In this document: positions 1-6,157 of the stretch, in pieces | How positions within the stretch are numbered: the first letter of the stretch is position 1 | How the letters are laid out: each line of letters starts with the position of its first letter | Assembly: GCA_027323595.1 (NCBI GenBank) | Contig: DAHWBL010000176.1 | Span: forward strand, 1-18,430 | Length of the DNA stretch: 18,430 nucleotides | Reading direction: 5' to 3' | Source of the DNA: Acetobacteraceae bacterium | Lineage (GTDB): Bacteria > Pseudomonadota > Alphaproteobacteria > Acetobacterales > Acetobacteraceae | Made by a program: the position numbers and the translations under genes | Notes under the pieces: generated by a model | What the model was told of the DNA's origin: nothing | Seen by the model: only the letters and a program-made list of their open reading frames with translations | The model's database searches: none

Positions 1-240
1 AAAAAGGTCGCCGCCAAGAAGCCGGCAGCGAAAAAGGCCGCGGTGAAGAAGCCCGCCGCCAAAAAGGTCGCCGCCAAGAAGCCGGCGGCGAAAAAGGCCG
101 CGGCGAAGAAGCCCGCCGCCAAGAAGGTCGCCGCCAAGAAGCCGGCAGCGAAAAAGGCCGCGGTGAAGAAGCCCGCCGCCAAGAAGGTCGCCGCCAAGAA
201 GCCGGCGGCGAAGAAGGTCGCTGCCAAGAAGCCCGCCGCC
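1..240 (+). repeat. 60-bp in-frame tandem repeat, four copies
   Basis: Bases 1-60, 61-120, 121-180 and 181-240 are four near-identical 60-bp units encoding 20 residues each. Copies 1 and 3 differ at a single base (position 3 of the unit), and copies 1 and 2 at only two, while copy 4 diverges more in its second half. The repeat continues upstream of the window. It degenerates after base 240. Unit length is a multiple of three, so gain or loss of a copy would keep the frame. Confidence 0.9.
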
Positions 241-378
241 AAGAAGCCGGCGGCGAAAAAGGTGGCGGTGAAGAAGGCGGCGGCGAAGACGGCGGCGAAG
301 AAGCCGGCTGCGCGCAAGCCCCGAGCGAAGCCGGCCGCGCCGGCGCCCGAGCCGATGGCCGCACCCGCGACCGAGTGA
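1..378 (+). CDS. Histone H1-like Lys/Ala/Pro-rich protein (5' truncated by window)
   Basis: The frame is open from base 1, so the true start lies upstream; a GTG at 43 is just an internal Val codon of the repeat. The visible 125 residues are almost wholly Lys, Ala, Pro and Val in the rhythm KKPAAKKVAAKKPAAKKAAV, turning Arg/Pro-rich and then acidic-ended (PAPEPMAAPATE) before TGA at 376-378. This composition is that of bacterial H1-like nucleoid proteins (AlgP/HctB/BpH1-like tails), basic and disordered DNA-binding polypeptides. No folded domain is visible here; an N-terminal domain could exist upstream. It is followed at once by an intrinsic terminator, so it ends its transcript. Role in DNA compaction is family knowledge, not shown by the sequence. 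Similar low-complexity tails also occur on other nucleic-acid-binding proteins, so the precise identity is uncertain. Confidence 0.75.
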   Translation, partial: KKVAAKKPAAKKAAVKKPAAKKVAAKKPAAKKAAAKKPAAKKVAAKKPAAKKAAVKKPAAKKVAAKKPAAKKVAAKKPAAKKPAAKKVAVKKAAAKTAAKKPAARKPRAKPAAPAPEPMAAPATE

Positions 379-401
379 TCGACTCGCAGCGAGCATCCAC
401 C

Positions 402-432
402 GAAAGGGCGCCTCACGGCGCCCTTTCTTTTT
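402..432 (+). terminator. Rho-independent terminator of the H1-like gene
   Basis: An 11-bp perfect stem, GAAAGGGCGCC at 402-412 pairing with GGCGCCCTTTC at 417-427, closes a TCAC loop and is followed by TTTTT (428-432). It lies 24 nt after the H1-like stop codon. It is oriented for the plus strand; read from the minus strand the stem has no T-run, so it would not serve the convergent gene equally well. Confidence 0.9.
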
Positions 433-460
433 GTGGCCAGGCTTTTTTGCCTTGCGGTCT

Positions 461-1189
461 TTACCGGCTGGCGCCGGGCCCGATCGTCGGCGGTGACGCC
501 AGCACGTCGAGCAGGCGGTGTTGCACGATCAGCCGCCCGCGCATGGCCTGGCGCTCACGCAGCGCGCGCCATTGCTGCCAGCGCCCCACGTCACGCGGTG
601 GCGGCGCATCCGCAACCGCATCGAGCGCCAGCAGCGCGCCTTGCACATCACCGCGCGGCGTGCGCGGGCTGCGTGGCCAGCGCGTGAGGCGCCAGCCCTG
701 GTCGCGCAGCGCGTCGAGCTCGCGCGTCAGCATGCCATGCTCGCGCCGCCACGCCGCGCGCACCCACGGCTCGGCCATCACCGGCAACAGCGATGGCGGG
801 CCGACCGGCAGATCGAGCAGCAACAGTTGCATCGAGGGCGGCGGCAGCGGCACCGCGCCGTGGACGATCAACGCGTCGCCGGCGAGCCGCCGCAACACCG
901 TGTCGGCAAGGTCGGGCACCACCGCGGCCTCGATTCTCCAGGCGCCACCAGCGACATGCAGCAGCAGCGCCCGCCCCGGCCAGGTGGCGAGGATGCCGCG
1001 CGCGGCGGCGGCCTCGGCGATGTCGGACAGCGCCGCGCCGAGCGCGGCACGATCATGGTCGAGCAGCGTGATCACTAGCGCCCGGCCGAACGGCGGGCCG
1101 ACCCGCCAGATCAGCGACGGATCACCGGCGAGCAACAGCTTCGGCCGTCGCGGCAGCAGCCGCGCCAGCGCGGCGATCGCGGTGCTCAT
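461..1189 (-). CDS. Hypothetical protein, last gene of the flagellar-linked minus-strand run
   Basis: This is a 242-residue protein that I do not recognise. The ATG at 1189 is chosen because it overlaps the TGA of the upstream gene as ATGA, which indicates translational coupling; a longer frame reaching 1258 would run deep into that gene. The protein is rich in Ala, Leu, Arg and Trp, with several short hydrophobic strand-like segments (KLLLAGD, ALVITLLDHD, ALLLHVAGG, MQLLLLDLPVG) alternating with helices, suggesting a soluble alpha/beta fold. There is no signal peptide and no clear transmembrane helix. Its only stop is TAA at 461-463. Being coupled to a glycosyltransferase-like gene behind flgI-flgJ-flgN, it may act with that enzyme, for example in flagellin or surface glycan modification, but this is inference from position only. 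Confidence 0.75.
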   Translation of the reverse strand: MSTAIAALARLLPRRPKLLLAGDPSLIWRVGPPFGRALVITLLDHDRAALGAALSDIAEAAAARGILATWPGRALLLHVAGGAWRIEAAVVPDLADTVLRRLAGDALIVHGAVPLPPPSMQLLLLDLPVGPPSLLPVMAEPWVRAAWRREHGMLTRELDALRDQGWRLTRWPRSPRTPRGDVQGALLALDAVADAPPPRDVGRWQQWRALRERQAMRGRLIVQHRLLDVLASPPTIGPGASR

Positions 1190-2115
1190 GCGACCAGCGC
1201 GGCCAGCAGCGCGCGCGCCTGGGTGCCCCAGTCCGGCAGGGCAAGGCCGCGCTGCCACGCCGCCTGCGACATCGCCAGACGCAGCGGACGATCAAAGATC
1301 ATCCGCCGCAGCGCCTTGGATAATTGTTCGACGTCACCCGGCGTCACGCCAAGCCCGCAGGTGGGATCAAGGATCGCGCCGCCATCGCCGCCGGCACAGA
1401 CCACGACCGGCAGGCCGCGCCGCAGCCCCTCGCGCGCGAGCCGGTCCGAGGCGCACCAATCCGACGCAACCACCAGCAGATCGGCGTCATGCCAGGCGCG
1501 CTGCATCGCCGTCGGGTCGCGCGCATCGATATGGCGCACCGCACTGGCGGGTCCGGCTTCGCCAGCCGGCTCTGGCGTGGCGATGGTCAGTGACCAATCA
1601 AGATCGGTGAGCCGGCGCAGCGCGTCGCGCAGGAGCGTGGCATCGGCCGCCGCCGGGCCGCGCCACAGCACCGCGCAGGCGGCATCGCCACCATTGGCAC
1701 GCGGCGCGGGGTCGCATCCGGGCGGCAGCACGACGATCCGCTCCGGCAAAATCGCTGCGCGCGCGCCGAGCGCCTGGGCGATCGCCGCGCCGGGCACCAC
1801 CACGTGCTCCATGCAGGACAACATCGCGTAGGCCTGCGGATCGGCGGCGTCGCGCGGACCGAGCGCGGATGCATGCTGCACCATCGCGACGAGCCCCGGC
1901 GCCGTGGCGGCCGCTTCATCGAGGCCGGCGAGCAGGCGCGCATCGATCAGCAATTGCGCCTCGCTTGCCGCGCGCAGCACCGACGCCGCGTCCGACGCAT
2001 CCGCGACCGCCACCCGCCGCGCGCCGATGCCCGATGCGAGCGCGCCATGCAGCAGGCCGGCGCCGTAGATGTTCTCCGTCGCGTCGGCGCCGGATGGTTC
2101 GATCAAAAGCAGCAT
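1186..2115 (-). CDS. Glycosyltransferase family 4-like protein (GT-B C-terminal half recognisable)
   Basis: The 309-residue product ends with a GT-B type nucleotide-sugar-binding half: a strand-helix segment DLLVVASDWCASDRLAREGL, then RRGLPVVVCAGGDGGAILDP and a GVTPGDVEQLSKALRRMI tail, the usual layout of GT4 enzymes. In the E-x7-E signature the second Glu is present (AREGLRRG) but the first position is Cys, so either activity is altered or the alignment shifts. The N-terminal half is short for the family, which is usually 350-400 residues. The ATG at 2115 is firm because an in-frame TGA lies two codons upstream; its ribosome site is weak. The gene sits 71 nt after the flgN-like gene and is coupled by ATGA to the next one. 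Flagellin or surface glycosylation is a reasonable guess from context. Confidence 0.7.
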   Translation of the reverse strand: MLLLIEPSGADATENIYGAGLLHGALASGIGARRVAVADASDAASVLRAASEAQLLIDARLLAGLDEAAATAPGLVAMVQHASALGPRDAADPQAYAMLSCMEHVVVPGAAIAQALGARAAILPERIVVLPPGCDPAPRANGGDAACAVLWRGPAAADATLLRDALRRLTDLDWSLTIATPEPAGEAGPASAVRHIDARDPTAMQRAWHDADLLVVASDWCASDRLAREGLRRGLPVVVCAGGDGGAILDPTCGLGVTPGDVEQLSKALRRMIFDRPLRLAMSQAAWQRGLALPDWGTQARALLAALVA

Positions 2116-2186
2116 GGTCCATCATTCTTTGGTGATGGCCGGATCGAACACCAATCGCGTCGCCGCGTCCATCGCGCGGTTTGCCG

Positions 2187-2549
2187 TCAGGCCCTGATCA
2201 TCAGCGACAAGGGCGCGCTCGGCGTGCGTGGGCGCGCGCCACCAGGCCGATAGCCAGGCTCGCCGCCACGCCCGGCGGCGGCCGCGCGCACCACCGACAG
2301 AACCCGCGACTGCACGCTGATCGCGCGTTCGAGCAGGCGTCGGTTTTCATCGCCCACGCCGCGCAATTGGCGCGCAATCTCGATGAACGTGCCCGAGGCC
2401 GGGGGCGGGTCGGGCGGCAGCGCGGCGATCGCGGCCTGCTTTTCTTCCAGGCACTGGCTGGCGGCTTGCAAATCCAGCCGGGCCAGCGCGAGATTTTCGG
2501 CGGCCAGCGCGGCGATCAGCCGATGGCAGGCAGCCTCCCAGACGGTCAT
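2187..2549 (-). CDS. flgN: FlgN-type flagellar export chaperone
   Basis: The 120-residue protein begins MTVWEAACHRLIAALAAENL and carries a long amphipathic helix ending in CLEEKQAAIAAL, the LLEEKQ-type pattern of the FlgN family (chaperone for hook-associated proteins FlgK and FlgL in the flagellar type III export system). A second helix follows (ARQLRGVGDENRRLLERAI), then a Pro/Gly/Arg-rich tail. The start at 2549 overlaps the stop of the rod-binding gene as ATGA; an upstream in-frame ATG at 2669 would lie wholly inside that gene and is rejected. FlgN proteins are poorly conserved, so the call rests on helix pattern, size and the flgI-flgJ context. It is likely cytoplasmic and co-translated with flgJ. 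Confidence 0.7.
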   Translation of the reverse strand: MTVWEAACHRLIAALAAENLALARLDLQAASQCLEEKQAAIAALPPDPPPASGTFIEIARQLRGVGDENRRLLERAISVQSRVLSVVRAAAAGRGGEPGYRPGGARPRTPSAPLSLMIRA

Positions 2550-2857
2550 GATCCGCCCGCCCCGCCGGCCTGCGCGCGGGCCAGGGTGGCGCGCACCGGC
2601 ACGGCAAGGCCAAGCCCGCCGGCCTGCTGCATCTTGCCGGCGATCGCATCGACCAGCATCGGCATCCATTGCTGCTCGGCGGTGCCGCCACCGAACGGGC
2701 CGGAGGACAGATCCACCGTCGAGAACATCGGCTTGAGCAGCTCGCCGAGCGCCATCGCCTCGAACTTGCCCGCGGCCGCATCGATGTCCGCCGCCGCCGG
2801 CGCCCGGCTGAGCGCGAGCCCCGCCGGCTTGGAAACCACGGCATCAAATCCGATCAT
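2546..2857 (-). CDS. flgJ: FlgJ-type rod-binding / rod assembly protein (no muramidase domain)
   Basis: The product of about 103 residues matches the N-terminal rod-binding domain of FlgJ: an AAGKFEAMALGELLKPMF helix, then a Gly-rich GPFGGGTAEQQWMPMLVDA turn and an AIAGKMQQAGGLGLA helix. The C-terminal peptidoglycan hydrolase domain of enterobacterial FlgJ is absent, as is normal in alphaproteobacteria. The protein helps rod assembly in the periplasm. Two adjacent ATGs exist (2860 and 2857); the Shine-Dalgarno GAGGAGG (2870-2864) sits only 3 nt from the first but 6 nt from the second, so 2857 is preferred. That ribosome site overlaps the flgI stop codon, which ties its translation to flgI. 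Its own TGA overlaps the flgN start. Confidence 0.85.
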   Translation of the reverse strand: MIGFDAVVSKPAGLALSRAPAAADIDAAAGKFEAMALGELLKPMFSTVDLSSGPFGGGTAEQQWMPMLVDAIAGKMQQAGGLGLAVPVRATLARAQAGGAGGS

Positions 2858-2868
2858 CATCGCCCTCC

Positions 2869-4005
2869 TCAGCGCACCACGAGATCGGCCTGCAACGCGC
2901 CGGCCGCCTTGATCAGTTGCAAAATCGAAATCAGATCGCGCGGCCCGACGCCCAGCGCATTGAGGCTTGCCACCAGGTCGCGCAGCGTCGCCGAGCCGGT
3001 GAGAATGCCGAGCTTGCGGTCCGACTGCGTATCGACCTGGACGCTGGTGCGCGGCACCACCTGGGTCTGCCCGCCGGCGAACGCATTGGGCTGGCTCACC
3101 TCGGGGGTCTCGGTGACGCGGATGGTGAGGTTGCCCTGCGCGATCGCCACGGTGCTGATGCGCACATCCGCGCCCATGACGATGGTGCCGCTCGATTCCT
3201 CGATCACCACCACCGCGGGCGTGTCGGGCACCACGCCCAGATCCTCGATCCGGGCGAGCACGTCCACCACATCGCGCCCGCCGACATCGAGCAGCACGGT
3301 GCGCGGGTCGGTGGCGCGCGCGATCGGGCCGGCGAGCGCGTGGTTGATCACCTCGGCGATGCGGCGCGCGGTGGTGAGATCGGGGTTGCGCAGCCCCAGC
3401 CGCAGCGATGGCTGCTGGCCGAGCTTGAAGGCGACCTCTTTTTCGACGGTGGCGCCGTTGGCGATGCGCGCCGAGGTCGGCACCCCGCGCGTCACCGAGG
3501 TGGCGGCGCCGCGCGCGGCGATCGCGCCGGTCGCCACCGCGCCCTGCGCCACCGAATAGACCTCGCCATCCGCGCCCATCAGCGGCGTGACCAGCAGCGT
3601 GCCGCCGGTGAGGTTGGTGGCGTCGCCGAGGGCGGAGACCGCGACATCGATGCGGCTGCCGCTGCGCGCGAACGGCGGCAGGGTGGCCGTCACCATCACC
3701 GCGGCGACGTTCTTGGTTTGCAGCTTGGCTTCGAGATCGCGGGTGTTGACGCCAAGCCGCTCCAGCATGCCGACCAGCGACTGGCGGGTGAACACCGCGT
3801 TGTCGAGCTTGTCGCCGGTGCCGTTCAGCCCGACCACGAGGCCATAGCCGACGAGCTGGTTCTCGCGCACCCCCTCGACATCGGCGATGTCCTTGATGCG
3901 CACCGCGGCGCGCGCGTCAGCGGCGAACAGCACTGCCGCGAACAGCGGCGCGGCGAGCAGCAGCGACAGCGCCAGGGCGGCGCGGATGAGGGGAAACTCT
4001 TTCAA
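2869..4005 (-). CDS. flgI: Flagellar P-ring protein FlgI (TTG start)
   Basis: The 378-residue protein is a full-length FlgI, the P-ring subunit polymerising in the periplasm around the flagellar rod. After a signal peptide (LIRAALALSLLLAAPLFAAV, cleavage near ADARA-AVRIKD) come the hallmark segments RIKDIADVEGVRENQLVGYG, VVGLNGTGDKLDN, a MLERLGVN segment, NVAAVMVTATLPPFARSGSRI, VSALGDATNLTGGTLLVTPL, and a C-terminal TLRDLVASLNALGVGPRDLI. No ATG or GTG fits; TTG at 4005 does, with AAAGGA five bases ahead, and it places the signal peptide exactly at the N terminus. The open frame to 4473 is spurious extension. The gene heads a run with flgJ and flgN and diverges from fliX. A sigma-54 promoter lies about 100 bp upstream, matching the late flagellar class expected of P-ring genes in Caulobacter-type cascades. 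Confidence 0.95.
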   Translation of the reverse strand: MKEFPLIRAALALSLLLAAPLFAAVLFAADARAAVRIKDIADVEGVRENQLVGYGLVVGLNGTGDKLDNAVFTRQSLVGMLERLGVNTRDLEAKLQTKNVAAVMVTATLPPFARSGSRIDVAVSALGDATNLTGGTLLVTPLMGADGEVYSVAQGAVATGAIAARGAATSVTRGVPTSARIANGATVEKEVAFKLGQQPSLRLGLRNPDLTTARRIAEVINHALAGPIARATDPRTVLLDVGGRDVVDVLARIEDLGVVPDTPAVVVIEESSGTIVMGADVRISTVAIAQGNLTIRVTETPEVSQPNAFAGGQTQVVPRTSVQVDTQSDRKLGILTGSATLRDLVASLNALGVGPRDLISILQLIKAAGALQADLVVR

Positions 4006-4108
4006 CGCGATCCTTTGCTTTGTCTCAACCCCGGATCGGCGACACTGCGCGCCGTGATGACACCAGCCACGCACCCGCGCCCGACCGGACCCAACGCCTG
4101 CGATCAGC

Positions 4109-4123
4109 GCAAGGCCCGTGCCA
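4109..4123 (-). promoter_or_regulatory. Sigma-54 (RpoN) promoter driving flgI operon
   Basis: On the minus strand the sequence reads TGGCACGGGCCTTGC: the -24 element TGGCAC (4123-4118), a five-base spacer, and the -12 element TTGC (4112-4109). This agrees with the canonical TGGCAC-N5-TTGC at every invariant position. The predicted start is near 4098, giving a leader of about 90 nt before the flgI TTG. Flagellar middle and late genes of alphaproteobacteria are commonly RpoN-dependent, which supports the reading. Confidence 0.8.
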
Positions 4124-4166
4124 GCTTCAATGCCGCGCCGCGCCGCCCCGCGCCGCCATGCGCACC

Positions 4167-4181
4167 CGGCAAATTGTGCCG
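4167..4181. promoter_or_regulatory. 15-bp dyad CGGCA-N5-TGCCG upstream of the sigma-54 promoter
   Basis: CGGCA (4167-4171) and TGCCG (4177-4181) form a perfect inverted repeat around AATTG, in the flgI/fliX gap and about 70-80 bp upstream of the predicted flgI start. It could bind an activator of the sigma-54 promoter. Short GC-rich dyads occur by chance in such DNA, so confidence is modest. Confidence 0.35.
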
Positions 4182-4195
4182 ATCGGCAACACCAG

Positions 4196-4237
4196 CCCGG
4201 CAGCGCCGGCACCCCCAACCCGGCAACGCCGGCACCC
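4196..4237. repeat. Tandem 19-bp repeat, candidate enhancer sites between flgI and fliX
   Basis: CCCGGCAGCGCCGGCACCC (4196-4214) recurs at 4219-4237 with one base changed (G4203 to A4226), giving a 23-bp period, about two helical turns. Each copy contains a CCGGC/GCCGG dyad. The pair lies about 100-140 bp upstream of the predicted flgI start, the usual place for a sigma-54 enhancer, and directly abuts the fliX ribosome site (AAGGA 4238-4242). A regulator bound here could act on both genes. Confidence 0.5.
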
Positions 4238-4251
4238 AAGGACCATCGTTC

Positions 4252-4689
4252 ATGCCCCTGATCCAGCCGCTCGGCAGCACCACCGCGTCGCCAACCGCCA
4301 CCACGGGGCGCGCCGGGCCGGCGAGCGGCTTCAGCGTTCCCGCCGGCCCGCCAGGCCCGGCCAGCCCGCCCGAGGCGGCGGCACCGATGCAGGCCACGAG
4401 CGGGCTGGCGGCACTGCTGGCGACCCAGGAGCTGGCGGACCCGCGCCTGCGTGACCGCGCCGCGCGGCGCCATGCCACGGCCACGCTGGACGCGCTGGCG
4501 GCACTCCAGGCGGCGCTGCTGGACGGCGAGGCTGGCGAGGCGATGGCCGGGCAGGCCTTGGGCCGGCTCGCCGCGCTGGCCGGGCAGCCGGCGCCGGCCG
4601 ACCGGGCGCTTGCCGCCCTCACCCGCGCCATCGCGTTGCGCGCCGCGGTCGAACTGGCCCGCGGCGCACCCTTGGTCGACGGATCATGA
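4252..4689 (+). CDS. fliX: Flagellar assembly regulator FliX
   Basis: The 145-residue protein has the FliX layout: a Gly/Pro/Ala-rich N-terminal part with the PASGFSVPAG motif (FliX typically reads GFSLP/GFSV), a helical segment SGLAALLATQE, and a C-terminal helix bundle ending in AIALRAAVELARG, the signature IELRAxVELAR of the family. FliX is an alphaproteobacterial trans-acting factor that couples flagellar basal-body assembly to FlbD/sigma-54 activity. The start at 4252 has AAGGA nine bases ahead; a much longer open frame beginning at 2917 is only the antisense of flgI and is rejected. It diverges from flgI, the same arrangement as reported in Caulobacter. The C terminus overlaps an inverted repeat just before dksA. 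Confidence 0.85.
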   Translation: MPLIQPLGSTTASPTATTGRAGPASGFSVPAGPPGPASPPEAAAPMQATSGLAALLATQELADPRLRDRAARRHATATLDALAALQAALLDGEAGEAMAGQALGRLAALAGQPAPADRALAALTRAIALRAAVELARGAPLVDGS

Positions 4690-4704
4690 GCTTGTCTCAT
4701 GATC
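4682..4704. promoter_or_regulatory. Perfect 9-bp inverted repeat at fliX end / dksA promoter
   Basis: GATCATGAG (4682-4690) and CTCATGATC (4696-4704) pair perfectly around CTTGT. The repeat spans the fliX stop codon and ends 4 nt before the proposed dksA -35 box. It lacks a following T-run (GCTCTTGG follows), so it is either a weak fliX terminator or, more likely from its place, an operator for dksA. Confidence 0.55.
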
Positions 4705-4708
4705 GCTC

Positions 4709-4737
4709 TTGGCGACCCGCGCCGGCACAGCTATAAG
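4709..4737 (+). promoter_or_regulatory. Candidate sigma-70 promoter of dksA
   Basis: TTGGCG (4709-4714) and TATAAG (4732-4737) are separated by 17 nt, the ideal spacing for a housekeeping promoter. The predicted start near 4744 gives a leader of about 50 nt before the dksA start. It lies just past the fliX stop and its inverted repeat, suggesting dksA is transcribed independently of fliX. Confidence 0.55.
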
Positions 4738-4796
4738 CCCGCGCAATCGCCCCGCCGTGCCGCACGTGGGGATCAGGAAAGCGAGGATTCCCCGCC

Positions 4797-5213
4797 GTGA
4801 TGATCACGCTTCCGCCGGACTATCGCCCCGCCGAGGACGAGGAGTTCATGAATCCGCTGCAGGTGGAGTATTTCCGCCAGCGGCTGCTGCGTTGGCGTCA
4901 GGAACTGCTGCGCGAGGCGGATGGCACGCTGGCCAGCCTGTCCGAGGGCGGCATCCACGAATCCGACATCACCGACCGCGCCAGCGTGGAGACCGACCGG
5001 GCGCTGGAATTGCGCACCCGTGACCGCGCCCGCAAGCTGATCGCCAAGATCGACCAGGCGCTGCTGCGGATCGAGACCGGCACCTACGGATTTTGCGAGG
5101 AGACCGGTGAGCCGATCGGGCTGCGCCGGCTGGACGCGCGGCCGATCGCCACCCTGTCGATCGAGGCGCAGGAGCGGCATGAGCGGATGGAGCGGGTTCA
5201 CCGCGACGACTGA
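4797..5213 (+). CDS. dksA: RNA polymerase-binding transcription factor DksA (degenerate zinc site)
   Basis: The 138-residue protein shows the DksA plan: an N-terminal segment EDEEFMNPLQVEYFRQRLL, a long coiled coil with the tip motif ASVETDRALELRTRDR, then GTYGFCEETGEPIGLRRLDA, ARPIATLSIEAQERHER and a short C-terminal helix. DksA enters the RNA polymerase secondary channel and, with ppGpp, tunes promoters. The four zinc-ligand Cys of the enterobacterial protein are reduced to one here (FCEET; the second is Thr, and the later pair falls on Ser and Ala), as in several alphaproteobacterial DksA proteins. GTG at 4797 has GAGGA nine bases ahead; ATG at 4800 is an alternative three bases on, and Met at 4848 would remove conserved residues. 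Neighbouring fliX is a common alphaproteobacterial linkage. It ends 13 nt before a convergent gene. Confidence 0.92.
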   Translation: MMITLPPDYRPAEDEEFMNPLQVEYFRQRLLRWRQELLREADGTLASLSEGGIHESDITDRASVETDRALELRTRDRARKLIAKIDQALLRIETGTYGFCEETGEPIGLRRLDARPIATLSIEAQERHERMERVHRDD

Positions 5214-5226
5214 ATCGGGCCGCCCC

Positions 5227-6147
5227 TCAGGCACCCAGCATCCGCTTCAGCCCCACCGCCTGCTGCTGCCAGTAGCTGCCGGTGGCCAGGCGCTCATCCG
5301 CCTTCGGGTCGCCGGTGCGGGCATAGTCGCGGCCGAAATCGGCGGTGCCGAAGAGCATGTCCCACCAGGGCAGGATCGCGCCGTAATTGCAGCTTCGCTG
5401 GCCGGCCGCGAGCACGCCGTGATGGGCGCGGTGAAAGCGCGGCGACACCAGCAACCGGTCGCCGAGCCAGCCGAACCCGATGCGGGCGTTGGCGTGCGAC
5501 AGGCTTTCGATCAGCCGCAGCAGCAGCACAGCCAGCGGGAACTGCAACGGCGGAATGCCGATCAGCAGCGCGACCGCGGTGAACCAGGAAAACGCGATCA
5601 GCTCATCGAGCAGATGGTTGCGGTCATCCGACCAGAAGGTCATCTGCCGCTGGGCGTGGTGCAGCGCATGCAGCGCGTACCACCAGCGCAGGCGATGGCT
5701 CAGACGGTGGCGCACATATTCGGCGAAATCCAGGATCACGACATAGATCGCAAAGGTCAGCACCTGGCGGCCGAGCAGGAACGGCAGCAGCCGCTCCAGC
5801 GTGGGGGGCACCCAGCCGTGATCGGTGAGCCAGCCGTTCATCCAGACCTGGAGCTGATAGAACAGGACAAAGGTGATCAGCGGCAGGAACCCGACGCGCG
5901 CGATCAGCGTGTAGAGCACATCCACCCACTCGGCCCGACGGTCAGCCCAGCGCTCCACCGGGCGCCAATGTTCGAGCGGCCAGCAGATCGCGAGCGTCAC
6001 CACCACCTGGGCGGCGCCATAGACCGCGAACAGCGCCCAGCCGAAGCCGATATCCTCCCACTGCATCAGGTCCAGCGCATACAGCGCCGGGATCACCAGA
6101 TGTTCCTGCAGCCAGCCGGCGGCGAGGCTGAACGGGTCGAAATCCAT
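5227..6147 (-). CDS. Membrane fatty acid hydroxylase / sterol desaturase family protein
   Basis: The 306-residue integral membrane protein has the di-iron histidine clusters of the superfamily: HRLSH (HX3H), HALHH (HX2HH), then SHANARIGFGWLG and a final FHRAHHG (HX2HH). Several hydrophobic segments flank them (FGWALFAVYGAAQVVVTLAI, VGFLPLITFVLFYQL, TFAIYVVILDF, VALLIGIPPL, LAVLLLRLI). Members insert oxygen or a double bond into lipids such as fatty acids, carotenoids, sterols or aminolipids; the substrate here cannot be told. The ATG at 6147 is preferred to one at 6216 because AGGAA of a ribosome site lies just upstream and overlaps the end of the preceding gene; the longer N terminus is Arg-rich antisense-like sequence inside that gene. 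It lies 10 nt after the beta-propeller gene, so the two are surely co-transcribed. Confidence 0.88.
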   Translation of the reverse strand: MDFDPFSLAAGWLQEHLVIPALYALDLMQWEDIGFGWALFAVYGAAQVVVTLAICWPLEHWRPVERWADRRAEWVDVLYTLIARVGFLPLITFVLFYQLQVWMNGWLTDHGWVPPTLERLLPFLLGRQVLTFAIYVVILDFAEYVRHRLSHRLRWWYALHALHHAQRQMTFWSDDRNHLLDELIAFSWFTAVALLIGIPPLQFPLAVLLLRLIESLSHANARIGFGWLGDRLLVSPRFHRAHHGVLAAGQRSCNYGAILPWWDMLFGTADFGRDYARTGDPKADERLATGSYWQQQAVGLKRMLGA

Positions 6148-6157
6148 TCGCGATTTC

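Noticed and set aside
1..240. CRISPR array
   Set aside because: Repeats are contiguous, in frame and coding, with no unique spacers.
2130..2155. TTGGTG...CACCAA inverted repeat between flgN and the glycosyltransferase gene as a terminator
   Set aside because: Six-base arms with a 14-nt loop and no T-run; it could easily be chance and does not show that the operon ends there.
2917..4689. A 590-codon plus-strand open frame that runs through the flgI region into fliX
   Set aside because: All but the last 145 codons are antisense to flgI, with His/Arg/Gly-rich shadow composition; only the part from 4252 has a ribosome site and FliX features.
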